DNA from: DASUSH01 sp036375215
GTDB lineage: Bacteria; Actinomycetota; Thermoleophilia; Solirubrobacterales; 70-9
Length of the DNA: 64,000 bases
Reading direction: 5' to 3'
Assembly: GCA_036375215.1 (NCBI GenBank)
Contig: DASUSH010000035.1
Location: 1 to 64,000 of the forward strand
Positions within the stretch are counted from its first letter, which is position 1; every line of letters starts with the position of its first letter. The notes beneath the pieces are model-generated. The model did no database searches, had not been told where the DNA came from, and saw nothing but the letters and a program-made list of their open reading frames with translations. Of the stretch, positions 17,151-24,813 are shown piece after piece. Position numbers and translations under genes: made by a program.

Positions 17151-17888
17151 CTATGTCGTCTCGCGGTACGCCGAGATCACCTCGTCGATCGGGCCCTCGC
17201 GGCGCAAGTGGCCCCGGTCGAGCCAGACGGCGCGCTGGCAGATCTGATCGAGCGCGGGGTGGTCGTGCCCGGCGGCGACGACGATCCCGCCGCGCTCGCG
17301 CAGCCGCGCCGCGTACTCGGCGACCAGCCCCCGGAACTCGTGGTCGAGCGCCTCGAAGACCTCGTCGAGGAGCAGCATCTGGGGCGTGATCGCCTGGATC
17401 ACCGCGAAGTGAAGGCGCGCCCGCATCCCCTCCGAGTAGGTGTGGATCGGCCGGTCGAAGGCGACCTCGAGGCGGGCGCGCTCGCCCACGAGGTCCATGC
17501 TCGCGCTCGCCTCCGCGTGCGAGAGGCCGGCGAGCACCGCAAGGAGCATCGCGTTCTCGCGGCCGGTGAGCTGAAGGCCGACCCCGGCCTCGGTGGCGAG
17601 CAGCGAGCTCACCCGGCCGCGGATCCGGACCGTGCCCTCGTCCGGGGGGATCACACCGGCCAGCACACGCAACATCGTCGTCTTGCCCGACCCGGTGGGC
17701 CCGACGAGCGCGACACCGTCGCCGGGCTCGAGGTGCAGGTCGATGCCACGCAGCCCCCAGGCGCTCGCCCGGATCCTGCGGATGCGCGATAGCGCCGGCG
17801 TCACGACGCGGCTGCGACGGTCGAAGTCGAAGCGAACGCCGAGGTTCTCAGCGACCACCTCGCCGGTCGGCGCGGCCTCGGTCGTCAT
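17151..17888 (-). CDS. ABC transporter ATP-binding protein for polysaccharide export (Wzt/TagH-like)
   Basis: The 245-residue protein has Walker A GPTGSGKTT (about residue 63), a signature region TYSEGMRARL, Walker B QMLLLDEVFEALD with the catalytic Glu, and the switch His in AAGHDHPAL. The Tyr-Ser-x-Gly-Met signature and the N-terminal extension before the core are typical of the ATPases of O-antigen, teichoic-acid and other polysaccharide exporters. There is no added C-terminal carbohydrate-binding domain. It is coupled by ATGA to the permease gene. In context it would energise export of the glycan built by the surrounding glycosyltransferases. Confidence 0.88.
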   Translation of the reverse strand: MTTEAAPTGEVVAENLGVRFDFDRRSRVVTPALSRIRRIRASAWGLRGIDLHLEPGDGVALVGPTGSGKTTMLRVLAGVIPPDEGTVRIRGRVSSLLATEAGVGLQLTGRENAMLLAVLAGLSHAEASASMDLVGERARLEVAFDRPIHTYSEGMRARLHFAVIQAITPQMLLLDEVFEALDHEFRGLVAEYAARLRERGGIVVAAGHDHPALDQICQRAVWLDRGHLRREGPIDEVISAYRETT

Positions 17889-18679
17889 CCGACCAGCTTC
17901 GCGAGCGCCGCCTGCTCGCGCGAGTAGATCGGCACGAAGATCACCAGCAGGATCGCCGCAGCCACGAGCGGCGCGCCCAGCTCCCAGAGCGCGGGCGCCT
18001 GGCCGTAGAGGAGGGCGTCACGGAAGATCTCGAAGATCCCGGTCAGCGGATTGAACGGCATCAACTCGCGGGTGGTGCCGACGATCTGGTCGAGCGCGAC
18101 GAGCCCGGGCGCGAGGAAGAACAGGGTCCGCACCAGCGAGACCGCGAGGCCCAGGTACTCCGGCCACCAGATCCCGATCAGCGTCGCCGGGAAGGCTAAT
18201 GCCACGCTGAAGACGATCGTGATGGCGAGGGCGACCACCACCCAGAGCACCGCCGGGGTCGGCGCAACGCCGTAGGCGAACATCATCAGCGGCAGGATCA
18301 GCACGCTGGCCATCGACCCGGCCGACTCGGTCGCGACCGAGGAGATCGGCAGGAGCTGTCGCGGGAAGGACATGTTGACGATGATCGAGGAGCGCGCCGT
18401 GACTGCCGAGAGCGCATTGATCGACGAGGTGACGATGAACTGGAAGGGAACGATCGCGCAGGCGAGGCTGAGCCCGACCGCCTCCTCGGAGCGGCTGAGC
18501 ACGAACACGATCAGGACGAGGTAGACGCCGAGGGCCGCAATCGGGTCGAGCAGCCACTTCAGGACCCGCAGCCCACCGCGGCCGTAGCGGACCTGCAGAT
18601 CGGTGCCGGCGAGCACACGGAGCACGTCGAGTCGCTGTCGCAGGCGGCCACGTCGGACGGCCGCGGTCGGTTCGCTCAC
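17885..18679 (-). CDS. ABC-2 type polysaccharide export permease (Wzm/TagG-like)
   Basis: The 264-residue protein starts at GTG 18679. It has a short cytoplasmic N-terminus ending in LQVRYGRGGLRVLKW, the amphipathic element typical of Wzm/TagG permeases, then six hydrophobic segments. The PFNPLTGIFEIFRDAL motif before the last TM segments is characteristic of this family. It pairs with the ATPase encoded immediately downstream with an ATGA overlap. Likely role: moving an undecaprenyl- or lipid-linked glycan across the inner membrane. Confidence 0.88.
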   Translation of the reverse strand: MSEPTAAVRRGRLRQRLDVLRVLAGTDLQVRYGRGGLRVLKWLLDPIAALGVYLVLIVFVLSRSEEAVGLSLACAIVPFQFIVTSSINALSAVTARSSIIVNMSFPRQLLPISSVATESAGSMASVLILPLMMFAYGVAPTPAVLWVVVALAITIVFSVALAFPATLIGIWWPEYLGLAVSLVRTLFFLAPGLVALDQIVGTTRELMPFNPLTGIFEIFRDALLYGQAPALWELGAPLVAAAILLVIFVPIYSREQAALAKLVG

Positions 18680-18691
18680 CGGCCGCCCGCC

Positions 18692-20164
18692 CTACGCGAC
18701 GAGATCGAGCTCCGCGAGCCCCTCCGCCAGCGGGCCCTCTTCGAGGTACTCGGCCTTGGTGTTGACCGACCAGACGTCGCGCGCGATCCCGTCGGTGTAG
18801 CTCAGGGTCGCGAGGATCGCGGTCCACATCGAGTGGTCCTGGTTGTTGTACCGGTGCAGGCCGTTGCGGCCGAAGGTCTTGAGGTTCTCGAAGTGCTCGA
18901 GGTAGCCGCGGATCTCGGCGACGGCCTCGCGGTAGCTGTGGTCGTACATCGGGTACGCCTTCGGGACGCGCACCTTCACGCCGTTGAAGACCTTCGAGCC
19001 GTCGAGCAGGCCGATGCGGGAGAGCTCCTCCGTCGCCATCGCGACGGCCTCCTCGTCCGGCATCTCCCAGAGCTCGTCGCCCTCGTTGCAGAAGTACTCA
19101 ACGCCGAGGCAGGTCGCGCCCTTGGGGACCATGTCGACGCTCCATGCGCCGAAGTTCTGCACGCGGCCCGCGCGGGTGTGCGGCTCGTGCAGGTAGATCC
19201 AGTTGTCGGGGAAGGGCTCGGGCTCGGTGGTCATCAGCGCGACCAGGCAGAGCTCGCGGTAGCGGAGCTGGCGCGCCGCGGCGCGGACCTCGGGGGGCGC
19301 CGGCGGGTCAAGCGACTCGATCAGGTCCGCGAGCGGGATGGAGGAGAGCACGCCCTCGACGTCGTGCTCGGCCTCCTCGCCATCGGTGCGGACGAGGACG
19401 CTCTCGGCGCGGCCCGCCGCGTGGCGGATCGAGACGACGCGGTTGTTGAGGCGGGTCTCGATCCCGCGCTCGCCGACCCACTCGGAGAACGCCTCCCACA
19501 TCTGGCCGGGCCCGAGTCGCGGGTAGAGGAACTCCTCGATCAGGGTCGGCGCGTGGGCGCGGCGGAAGCGGTTCAGCCGCAGGATCCCCATGATCGCGTG
19601 CAGCAGGCTGAACTCCTGGATCCGTTGCGCGGCCCACTCGGCCTGGATCTCGGAGCCGGGGATGCCCCAGACCTTCTCGGTGTAGGAGCGGAAGAAGGCG
19701 TCGTAGAGGCGGCGCCCGAACCGCCGCACGACCCAGTCCTCGAAGCTGCGCGGGTGGGTGTTCTTCAGCTTGCGCCGCCAGTAGAAGTAGGAGGCCCCGC
19801 AGCGAATCGACTCGAACAGGCCGAGCCCGGAGAGGACGTCGGCGGCGCGCAGCGGGTAGTTGAAGAAGCGGCCGTTGTAGAAGATCCGAGAGAGGCGCGG
19901 GCGGGTGAGGAGCTCCTCGCCGAGCATCTCCTGCCAGAGCTGCAGCACGGGCTCGAGCTTGGTGTAGAAGCGGTGGCCCCCGAGGTCGAAGCGATAGCCC
20001 TCGAACTCGACCGTCTTCGCGATCCCGCCGACGGTCCCGTCCGCCTCGAGTACCGTGGCGCGCTGGTTGCGACGGCTCAGCACCCAGGCGGCGCTGAGGC
20101 CCGCGGGGCCAGCGCCGAGCACCGCGGTGCCTAGATTCTCCTGGTTGCGCTCGCTCCCTGGCAA
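18692..20164 (-). CDS. FAD-dependent NAD(P)-binding oxidoreductase, UDP-galactopyranose-mutase/amine-oxidase-like
   Basis: The product is about 490 residues from a TTG at 20164; an ATG at 20230 in frame is an alternative but would overlap the divergent promoter. The dinucleotide-binding motif VLGAGPAGLSAAWVL is followed by an acidic strand end (VLEAD) and GGHRFYTK. The latter is found in a family of flavoproteins related to UDP-galactopyranose mutase and protoporphyrinogen oxidase that is frequent in polysaccharide loci. The C-terminal region contains RYNNQDHSMWTA, the second FAD-contact region. It may interconvert or oxidise a sugar nucleotide. It lies 12 bp upstream of the ABC exporter genes and is probably transcribed with them. 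Confidence 0.78.
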   Translation of the reverse strand: MPGSERNQENLGTAVLGAGPAGLSAAWVLSRRNQRATVLEADGTVGGIAKTVEFEGYRFDLGGHRFYTKLEPVLQLWQEMLGEELLTRPRLSRIFYNGRFFNYPLRAADVLSGLGLFESIRCGASYFYWRRKLKNTHPRSFEDWVVRRFGRRLYDAFFRSYTEKVWGIPGSEIQAEWAAQRIQEFSLLHAIMGILRLNRFRRAHAPTLIEEFLYPRLGPGQMWEAFSEWVGERGIETRLNNRVVSIRHAAGRAESVLVRTDGEEAEHDVEGVLSSIPLADLIESLDPPAPPEVRAAARQLRYRELCLVALMTTEPEPFPDNWIYLHEPHTRAGRVQNFGAWSVDMVPKGATCLGVEYFCNEGDELWEMPDEEAVAMATEELSRIGLLDGSKVFNGVKVRVPKAYPMYDHSYREAVAEIRGYLEHFENLKTFGRNGLHRYNNQDHSMWTAILATLSYTDGIARDVWSVNTKAEYLEEGPLAEGLAELDLVA

Positions 20165-20240
20165 GCGCCGAACTGTACCGGCCGCGAAAAGCGACCCGCA
20201 CGACTGTGGAAAGCTGCCCGCCTTGAACATCCCCAAAAAG

Positions 20241-21032
20241 ATGCCGCTCGCGGCCGCGCTCAGAAAGCTCGAGCCACCCCCCGACTCGGCGCTCGTCGCC
20301 GCTGCATACCGGCCCCTCATCCTCGCCGCGCTCCCCGCGCTAGCCCGCGGCGAGGGCGCGCCGCCGCGCTCGCTGGCCGCCGTCCGAACCGCGCTGTGGA
20401 CGACCGCGCTGGGCCGGGTTCCGGCCGAGGAGCGCGCCTACGCCGACCTGATCGAGACGCACCGGGCCCGCCTGGCCGAGCGCGACGACTCCGGGCGGGC
20501 GGTGCGGTGGATGAGCCTGCCGCCGATCCTGGTGACGATCCTGATGCGGATCGTCCGCGAGCTGGGCCCGCGCTCGTGCCTCGAGCTCGGAACCGGCTTC
20601 GGGCTCTCGACCGCCCACCAGGCCGCGGCGCTCGAGCTCAACGGGGCAGGCCGCCTCATGAGCCTCGACATCGAGGGCATGGTCGAGCTTGCCGAGCCGG
20701 GCCTCGACGACCTTGGGCTCGGCGAGCGCGTCGAGCTCGTCGGCGGGCTGATCGAGGAGACGTTGCCGGGGGCCTGTGAGGACGCGGCCCCGGTCGAGTA
20801 CGTGCTGCTCGACGCCGACCACCGCGAGGAGTCGACGCTCGCGCAGCTCGAGGTGATCCTGCCGGCCGTCGCACCTGGCGCGGTGATCGTCGTCGACGAC
20901 GTCAACTGGGAGGACGGCCAAATGCCGCGGGTCTGGCGGGCGATCGCCGCCCACGAGCGGGTGGCGGCAAGCACCCAGCTCTACCGGCTGGGGATCGCGA
21001 TCGTCGATGAGGGCGCGGAGCCGGTTCGTTGA
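20241..21032 (+). CDS. Class I SAM methyltransferase (Methyltransf_24-like), local family member 2
   Basis: The 263-residue protein has motif I CLELGTGFGLSTAHQA, LMSLDIE, YVLLDADHREESTL and APGAVIVVDDV. The N-terminal TALGRVPAEERAY block is shared with the genes at 10406, 21029 and 21820. ATG 20241 is chosen by similarity of N-terminal length to the paralogues; TTG 20223 with GGAAAG about 9 bases upstream is a real alternative. It is divergent from the flavoprotein gene and starts a three-gene run of methyltransferases. O-methylation of a sugar in the surface glycan is the likely role. Confidence 0.8.
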   Translation: MPLAAALRKLEPPPDSALVAAAYRPLILAALPALARGEGAPPRSLAAVRTALWTTALGRVPAEERAYADLIETHRARLAERDDSGRAVRWMSLPPILVTILMRIVRELGPRSCLELGTGFGLSTAHQAAALELNGAGRLMSLDIEGMVELAEPGLDDLGLGERVELVGGLIEETLPGACEDAAPVEYVLLDADHREESTLAQLEVILPAVAPGAVIVVDDVNWEDGQMPRVWRAIAAHERVAASTQLYRLGIAIVDEGAEPVR

Positions 21033-21823
21033 AGAGGCTGATCGCCCCGAACTCCGGGCCCGCGGAGGCGCTTCACCGCGCCGTGATGTGGACGCAGGCC
21101 CGCCGCCTCGCCGGCCGATCGCACCCGCGCGCCGCCCTGCTTTCCGCCGCTCTCCAGGCGACCGCGCTCGGCCGGATGACGGCCGAAGAGCGCAGCGCGA
21201 TCAGTCGCGTCGAGGGCCGGCGCACCGAGATCCCGTTCGAGCTGGCCACCGCCCTGGGCGAGGACCCGCACACCGCGAACGACCCTTTCGCGAGCCGGCT
21301 CGCGCATGCCTGGGAGACCTGCCGGTGGGTCAGCATCCCGCCGTACTGGGGGCGGTTCCTCTTCCGTCTGGTGCGCGAGCTGCGGCCGCGCACGAGCCTC
21401 GAGCTCGGCACCGGCTTCGGGCTGTCCGCCCTCTACCAGGCGCGCGCCCTGGAGCTCGACGGCGACCGGCCCCTGACCACGCTCGACTTCCACTATGCGG
21501 CGGAGATCGGCGAGCGCGGGTTCGCGGCATCGGGGCTCGATGAACGCGTCGAGCTCGTGTTCGGCGACATCGACGACACCCTCCCCGGCGTCCTCGAGCG
21601 CATCGGCGAGGTGGACTACGCCTTGCTCGACGCCGAGCATTCCACGGCCGCAACCGTGCGCCACTTCGATGCCGTGCTGCCGAGCCTGGCGCCGGGGGCG
21701 ATCGCGGTCTTCGACGACATCACGTCCACCCCCGAGATGCGGGAGGCGTGGAGGCTCGTGATCGCGCGAGAGCGCGTGACGTTGGCCGTGCCGCTGCGCC
21801 GCTTCGGCGTCGTCGCGGTATGA
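21029..21823 (+). CDS. Class I SAM methyltransferase (Methyltransf_24-like), local family member 3
   Basis: The 264-residue protein starts at a TTG that overlaps the preceding stop (TTGA). Motif I is SLELGTGFGLSALYQA, with TTLDFHYA, YALLDAEHSTAAT and APGAIAVFDDI following in family order. The N-terminus has TALGRMTAEERSAI and the centre has WGRFLFRLVREL, both diagnostic of this local family. It is intact, with the same length as its neighbours. Different residues around the acidic strand-2 end suggest that the copies are not redundant. Confidence 0.8.
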   Translation: MKRLIAPNSGPAEALHRAVMWTQARRLAGRSHPRAALLSAALQATALGRMTAEERSAISRVEGRRTEIPFELATALGEDPHTANDPFASRLAHAWETCRWVSIPPYWGRFLFRLVRELRPRTSLELGTGFGLSALYQARALELDGDRPLTTLDFHYAAEIGERGFAASGLDERVELVFGDIDDTLPGVLERIGEVDYALLDAEHSTAATVRHFDAVLPSLAPGAIAVFDDITSTPEMREAWRLVIARERVTLAVPLRRFGVVAV

Positions 21824-22581
21824 GCCTGCGCGGCAGGATCGCACCGGACTCGCCGCTTCCCTCGGCCGCCCACCGGGCGGTGATGCTCGCCGCGTCGCGC
21901 CGGCCGGGCGGTCGCGGCGACGCGAGCTCGGCGGCGATCGCGAGAGCCCTCTCCACCTCCGCCCTGGGCCGCTTCGACGCCGGCGAGCGCGAATGGGTCG
22001 ACCGCATCGAGGAGCGGCGGAGGCGGATCCCGGCCTCGGCCTCCGGCCCCGAGGACATCCGCAGGGCATGCCCGCACTGGAGCATCCCGAGGGTGTGGGG
22101 GCGTTTCCTGATGCGCCTCGTCCGCGAGCTGCGCCCGGCCTCGTGCATGGAGTTGGGGGTGGGGTTCGGGATGTCCGGGGCCTACCAGGCAGCGGCGCTT
22201 GCGTTGAACGGGGAGGGCACGCTCGCGTGCCTCGACCAGGAGGAGGACCTCGCCGCGATCGCGCGTGACGGTTTCACCGAGCTTGGGCTCGACTCGCGCG
22301 TGACGATGCGGATGGGCCCGATCGGGCAGACCCTCGCGGGGGCGGCGGAGGAGGCGGCGCCGATCGATTACGCGTACATCGACGCCGAGCACACCGAGGA
22401 TGCGACCTACGCGAACTTCGAAGGGCTCCTCCCCCATCTCTCCCCGGGCGCCGTGGTGGCGGTCGACGACATCCAGGTCGATGCGGGCATGGCGCGGGCG
22501 TGGGCGCGCATCGCTGCCTCGAGACAGGTCGCGTTCGCGCTCGGAGTGCGCCGGATCGGCCTGGTGGTCGTCGCCGCCTAG
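21820..22581 (+). CDS. Class I SAM methyltransferase (Methyltransf_24-like), local family member 4
   Basis: The 253-residue protein overlaps member 3 by ATGA. Motif I reads CMELGVGFGMSGAYQA, slightly departed from the family, then ACLDQEE, YAYIDAEHTEDAT and SPGAVVAVDDI. The N-terminal SALGRFDAGEREWV block and WGRFLMRLVREL mark it as a member of the same family. The stop overlaps the stop of the convergent epimerase gene by 4 bp. A sugar O-methyltransferase role is inferred from the locus. Confidence 0.8.
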   Translation: MSLRGRIAPDSPLPSAAHRAVMLAASRRPGGRGDASSAAIARALSTSALGRFDAGEREWVDRIEERRRRIPASASGPEDIRRACPHWSIPRVWGRFLMRLVRELRPASCMELGVGFGMSGAYQAAALALNGEGTLACLDQEEDLAAIARDGFTELGLDSRVTMRMGPIGQTLAGAAEEAAPIDYAYIDAEHTEDATYANFEGLLPHLSPGAVVAVDDIQVDAGMARAWARIAASRQVAFALGVRRIGLVVVAA

Positions 22582-23648
22582 ACCGGCGCCGCCCAGCGCT
22601 CGACGTTCGCGGCGTGGATCTCGCGCAGTGTCTCCTCGATCCCGTGGCGGACCTCCCACGCCGGGTAGTCGGCGCGGAACTCGCCGAGGTCGCTGATCCA
22701 CCAGCGGTGGTCGCCGATCCGCGCCTCGGCCGAGATCTCGCGGGCGAGCTCCCGGCCGGCGATCCGCTCGCAGGCCTCGATCGCCTCCAGGAGCGAGCAG
22801 TTGGCGGGGCGGCCGCCGCCCAGGTTGTAGACCGCGGCCTCGCGCGGGCTCGCGTGGAAGGCGAGGAACGCCTCGACGAGATCGGCGCTGTGCAGGTTGT
22901 CGCGCACCTGCTTGCCGCCGAACCCGAAGACGGTGTACGGCGTCCCGGTCACCGTGCACTTCATGAGGTAGGCGAGGAAGCCGTGCAGGATCGTGCCGGC
23001 GTGGGCCGGGCCGGTGATGCAGCCGCAGCGGAAACAGACCGTGGACATGCCGAAGTAGCGCCCGTACTCCTGGACCAGGAAGTCGGCGGAGGTCTTCGAG
23101 ACCCCGAACAGCGAGTGGGTCGAGCGGTCGAGCGACATCGATGTGTCGATGCCCTCGAAGTAGCGGTGATCGGCGGGGAGCTCGAGCCTCGTCTCGAGCT
23201 CGGCGAGGGGCAGGCGGTTCGGCCGGTCCCCGTAGAGCTTGTTGGTGGAGACGAAGACGAAGGTCGCCTCGGGGCAGCTCTCGCGGACCGCCTCGAGCAG
23301 GTTGAGCGTGCCCCACGCGTTGATCGCGAAGTCGGTCTTGGGCTCGCGCGCGGCCCAGTCGTGGGAGGGCTGGGCGGCGGCGTGGACGACGAGCTCGACC
23401 GCCTTCCCGCGCTCGGCGAAGACGCGGGCGACGGCGTCCTCGTCGCGAATGTCGATCTCGAGCGAGCGGAAGTCCGGGTACTCGCGCCGGAGCGCCTCGG
23501 TGACGTGGGCGGTCGACGCGTCGGGGCCGAAGAAGCGGGCGCGCATGTCGTTCTCGATCCCGACGACGTCGTAGCCCTCGGCGACGAGTCGGCGCACGGC
23601 CTCGGAGCCCACCAGGCCCCCGGATCCGGTGACGATCGCTACCGGCAC
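22578..23648 (-). CDS. NAD-dependent epimerase/dehydratase, CDP-paratose 2-epimerase-like
   Basis: The 356-residue extended SDR starts at GTG 23648. The NAD-binding motif is GSGGLVGSEAV. The active-site motif is atypical: VFVSTNKLYGD supplies the Thr/Tyr region and SLFGVSKTSAD stands where YxxxK is expected, so the Tyr is replaced by Phe. The CGCITGPAHAGTILHGF stretch resembles CDP-paratose/tyvelose 2-epimerases, which make rare dideoxyhexoses. It is 10 bp downstream of a related gene and forms a two-gene sugar-nucleotide operon. The substrate cannot be fixed from sequence. Confidence 0.8.
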   Translation of the reverse strand: MPVAIVTGSGGLVGSEAVRRLVAEGYDVVGIENDMRARFFGPDASTAHVTEALRREYPDFRSLEIDIRDEDAVARVFAERGKAVELVVHAAAQPSHDWAAREPKTDFAINAWGTLNLLEAVRESCPEATFVFVSTNKLYGDRPNRLPLAELETRLELPADHRYFEGIDTSMSLDRSTHSLFGVSKTSADFLVQEYGRYFGMSTVCFRCGCITGPAHAGTILHGFLAYLMKCTVTGTPYTVFGFGGKQVRDNLHSADLVEAFLAFHASPREAAVYNLGGGRPANCSLLEAIEACERIAGRELAREISAEARIGDHRWWISDLGEFRADYPAWEVRHGIEETLREIHAANVERWAAPV

Positions 23649-23658
23649 ACCGGCCGCC

Positions 23659-24732
23659 TCACGCCGGGATCCCGAGCGCCGGGCCGACGACCTCGGCGTT
23701 CCGCTCGATCCAGGTGAAGATGTCCGCCAGCACGGCGCGGGCGTCGCGGCGCGGGCGCCACACGGTGCGCTCGTGAAGGCGCGTGCAGTCGGAGATGTAG
23801 ACGGGCACGTCGCCGTAGCGGGTCTCGGGCACGGAGTCGATCGCGACCTCGTTGCCGGAGAGCTCGCGGCAGAGCTCGGTGGCCTCGGCGAGCGAGAGGC
23901 TGCAACCGGCGCCGCCGCCGACGTTCAGGGTCGCGCCGTCCCAGGCGGCGGGATCGGAGAGCTGGAGCTCGATCAGCTCGCAGAGGTCCTCGACGTGGAG
24001 CAGGTCGCGAACCTGCCGGCCCTCGCCGCCATGACCGATGTAGCTGAGCGGGACGCCGTAGTGGTGGTGGAGCGCCCAGAGCGCGAACACTCCCTGGTCG
24101 ACGCGACCCATCTGCCATGGGCCGGCGATCACCCCGCAGCGGTCGACCACGGCCGGGAAGCCGAAGCGGGAGCCGTACTCGGTGATCAGGAGCTCGGCGG
24201 CGAGCTTGGTCGCCCCGTAGAGCGTGCGCGGACCGGAGAGCGGGAAGTCCTCGGAGATCCCGGCAGGCGACACCCCCGGGAGGTCCTGCTCGGGCTCGAG
24301 CTCGAGCCGGGTCTCCGCCTCGCGGACGGCGACCCGGCCGAGCGCCTCGAAGGGGTAGACGCGGCTGGTCGAGAGGAAGACGAACTGGGCGCCGTCGCGG
24401 CGCGCGAGCTCGAGGCAGTTGTAGGCGCCGAGCAGGTTCGTCTCGACCGGGTAGGAGGTGTCGCTGTCGGGCTCCATCAGCGCCGAGGGCTCGGCCGAGC
24501 ACTCGACCAGGGCGTCGACGGACTCGAGCTCGAACAGCCCGTCGCGCTCGCGGACATCGGCGCGGACGAAGGCGACGCCCGCCTCCTCGAGGCGGGGCAG
24601 GTTGAGCTCGGACCCGCGCCGGTAGAGGTTGTCGAGCGCGACGAGCTCCCAGTCCGGGTGCCGGCGGGCGAGCCCGACCGCGAGGTTGGCGCCGACGAAG
24701 CCGGCGCCGCCTGTGATCAGGACCCTTCGCAA
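23659..24732 (-). CDS. NAD-dependent epimerase/dehydratase (extended SDR), sugar-nucleotide modifying
   Basis: The 357-residue protein starts at TTG 24732 (Leu-Arg-Arg-Val read as Met-Arg-Arg-Val), directly before the NAD motif GGAGFVGANLA; I see no in-frame ATG or GTG nearer. The active site has FLSTSRVYP and TLYGATKLAAE, giving the Tyr-x-x-x-Lys pair. CGVIAGPWQMGRVDQG matches the GPxQxGxVDQG motif of CDP-paratose 2-epimerase-like enzymes. It would supply a modified nucleotide sugar for the glycosyltransferase arrays, together with the partner gene downstream. Confidence 0.82.
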   Translation of the reverse strand: MRRVLITGGAGFVGANLAVGLARRHPDWELVALDNLYRRGSELNLPRLEEAGVAFVRADVRERDGLFELESVDALVECSAEPSALMEPDSDTSYPVETNLLGAYNCLELARRDGAQFVFLSTSRVYPFEALGRVAVREAETRLELEPEQDLPGVSPAGISEDFPLSGPRTLYGATKLAAELLITEYGSRFGFPAVVDRCGVIAGPWQMGRVDQGVFALWALHHHYGVPLSYIGHGGEGRQVRDLLHVEDLCELIELQLSDPAAWDGATLNVGGGAGCSLSLAEATELCRELSGNEVAIDSVPETRYGDVPVYISDCTRLHERTVWRPRRDARAVLADIFTWIERNAEVVGPALGIPA

Positions 24733-24813
24733 GCCTCGTACCGCCGGTTCGCTCCGGTTGCCGCGAGCATGTGTTGTTGATCCTAGGGTTGCGCCGGGGC
24801 GCGAACCCGATTC

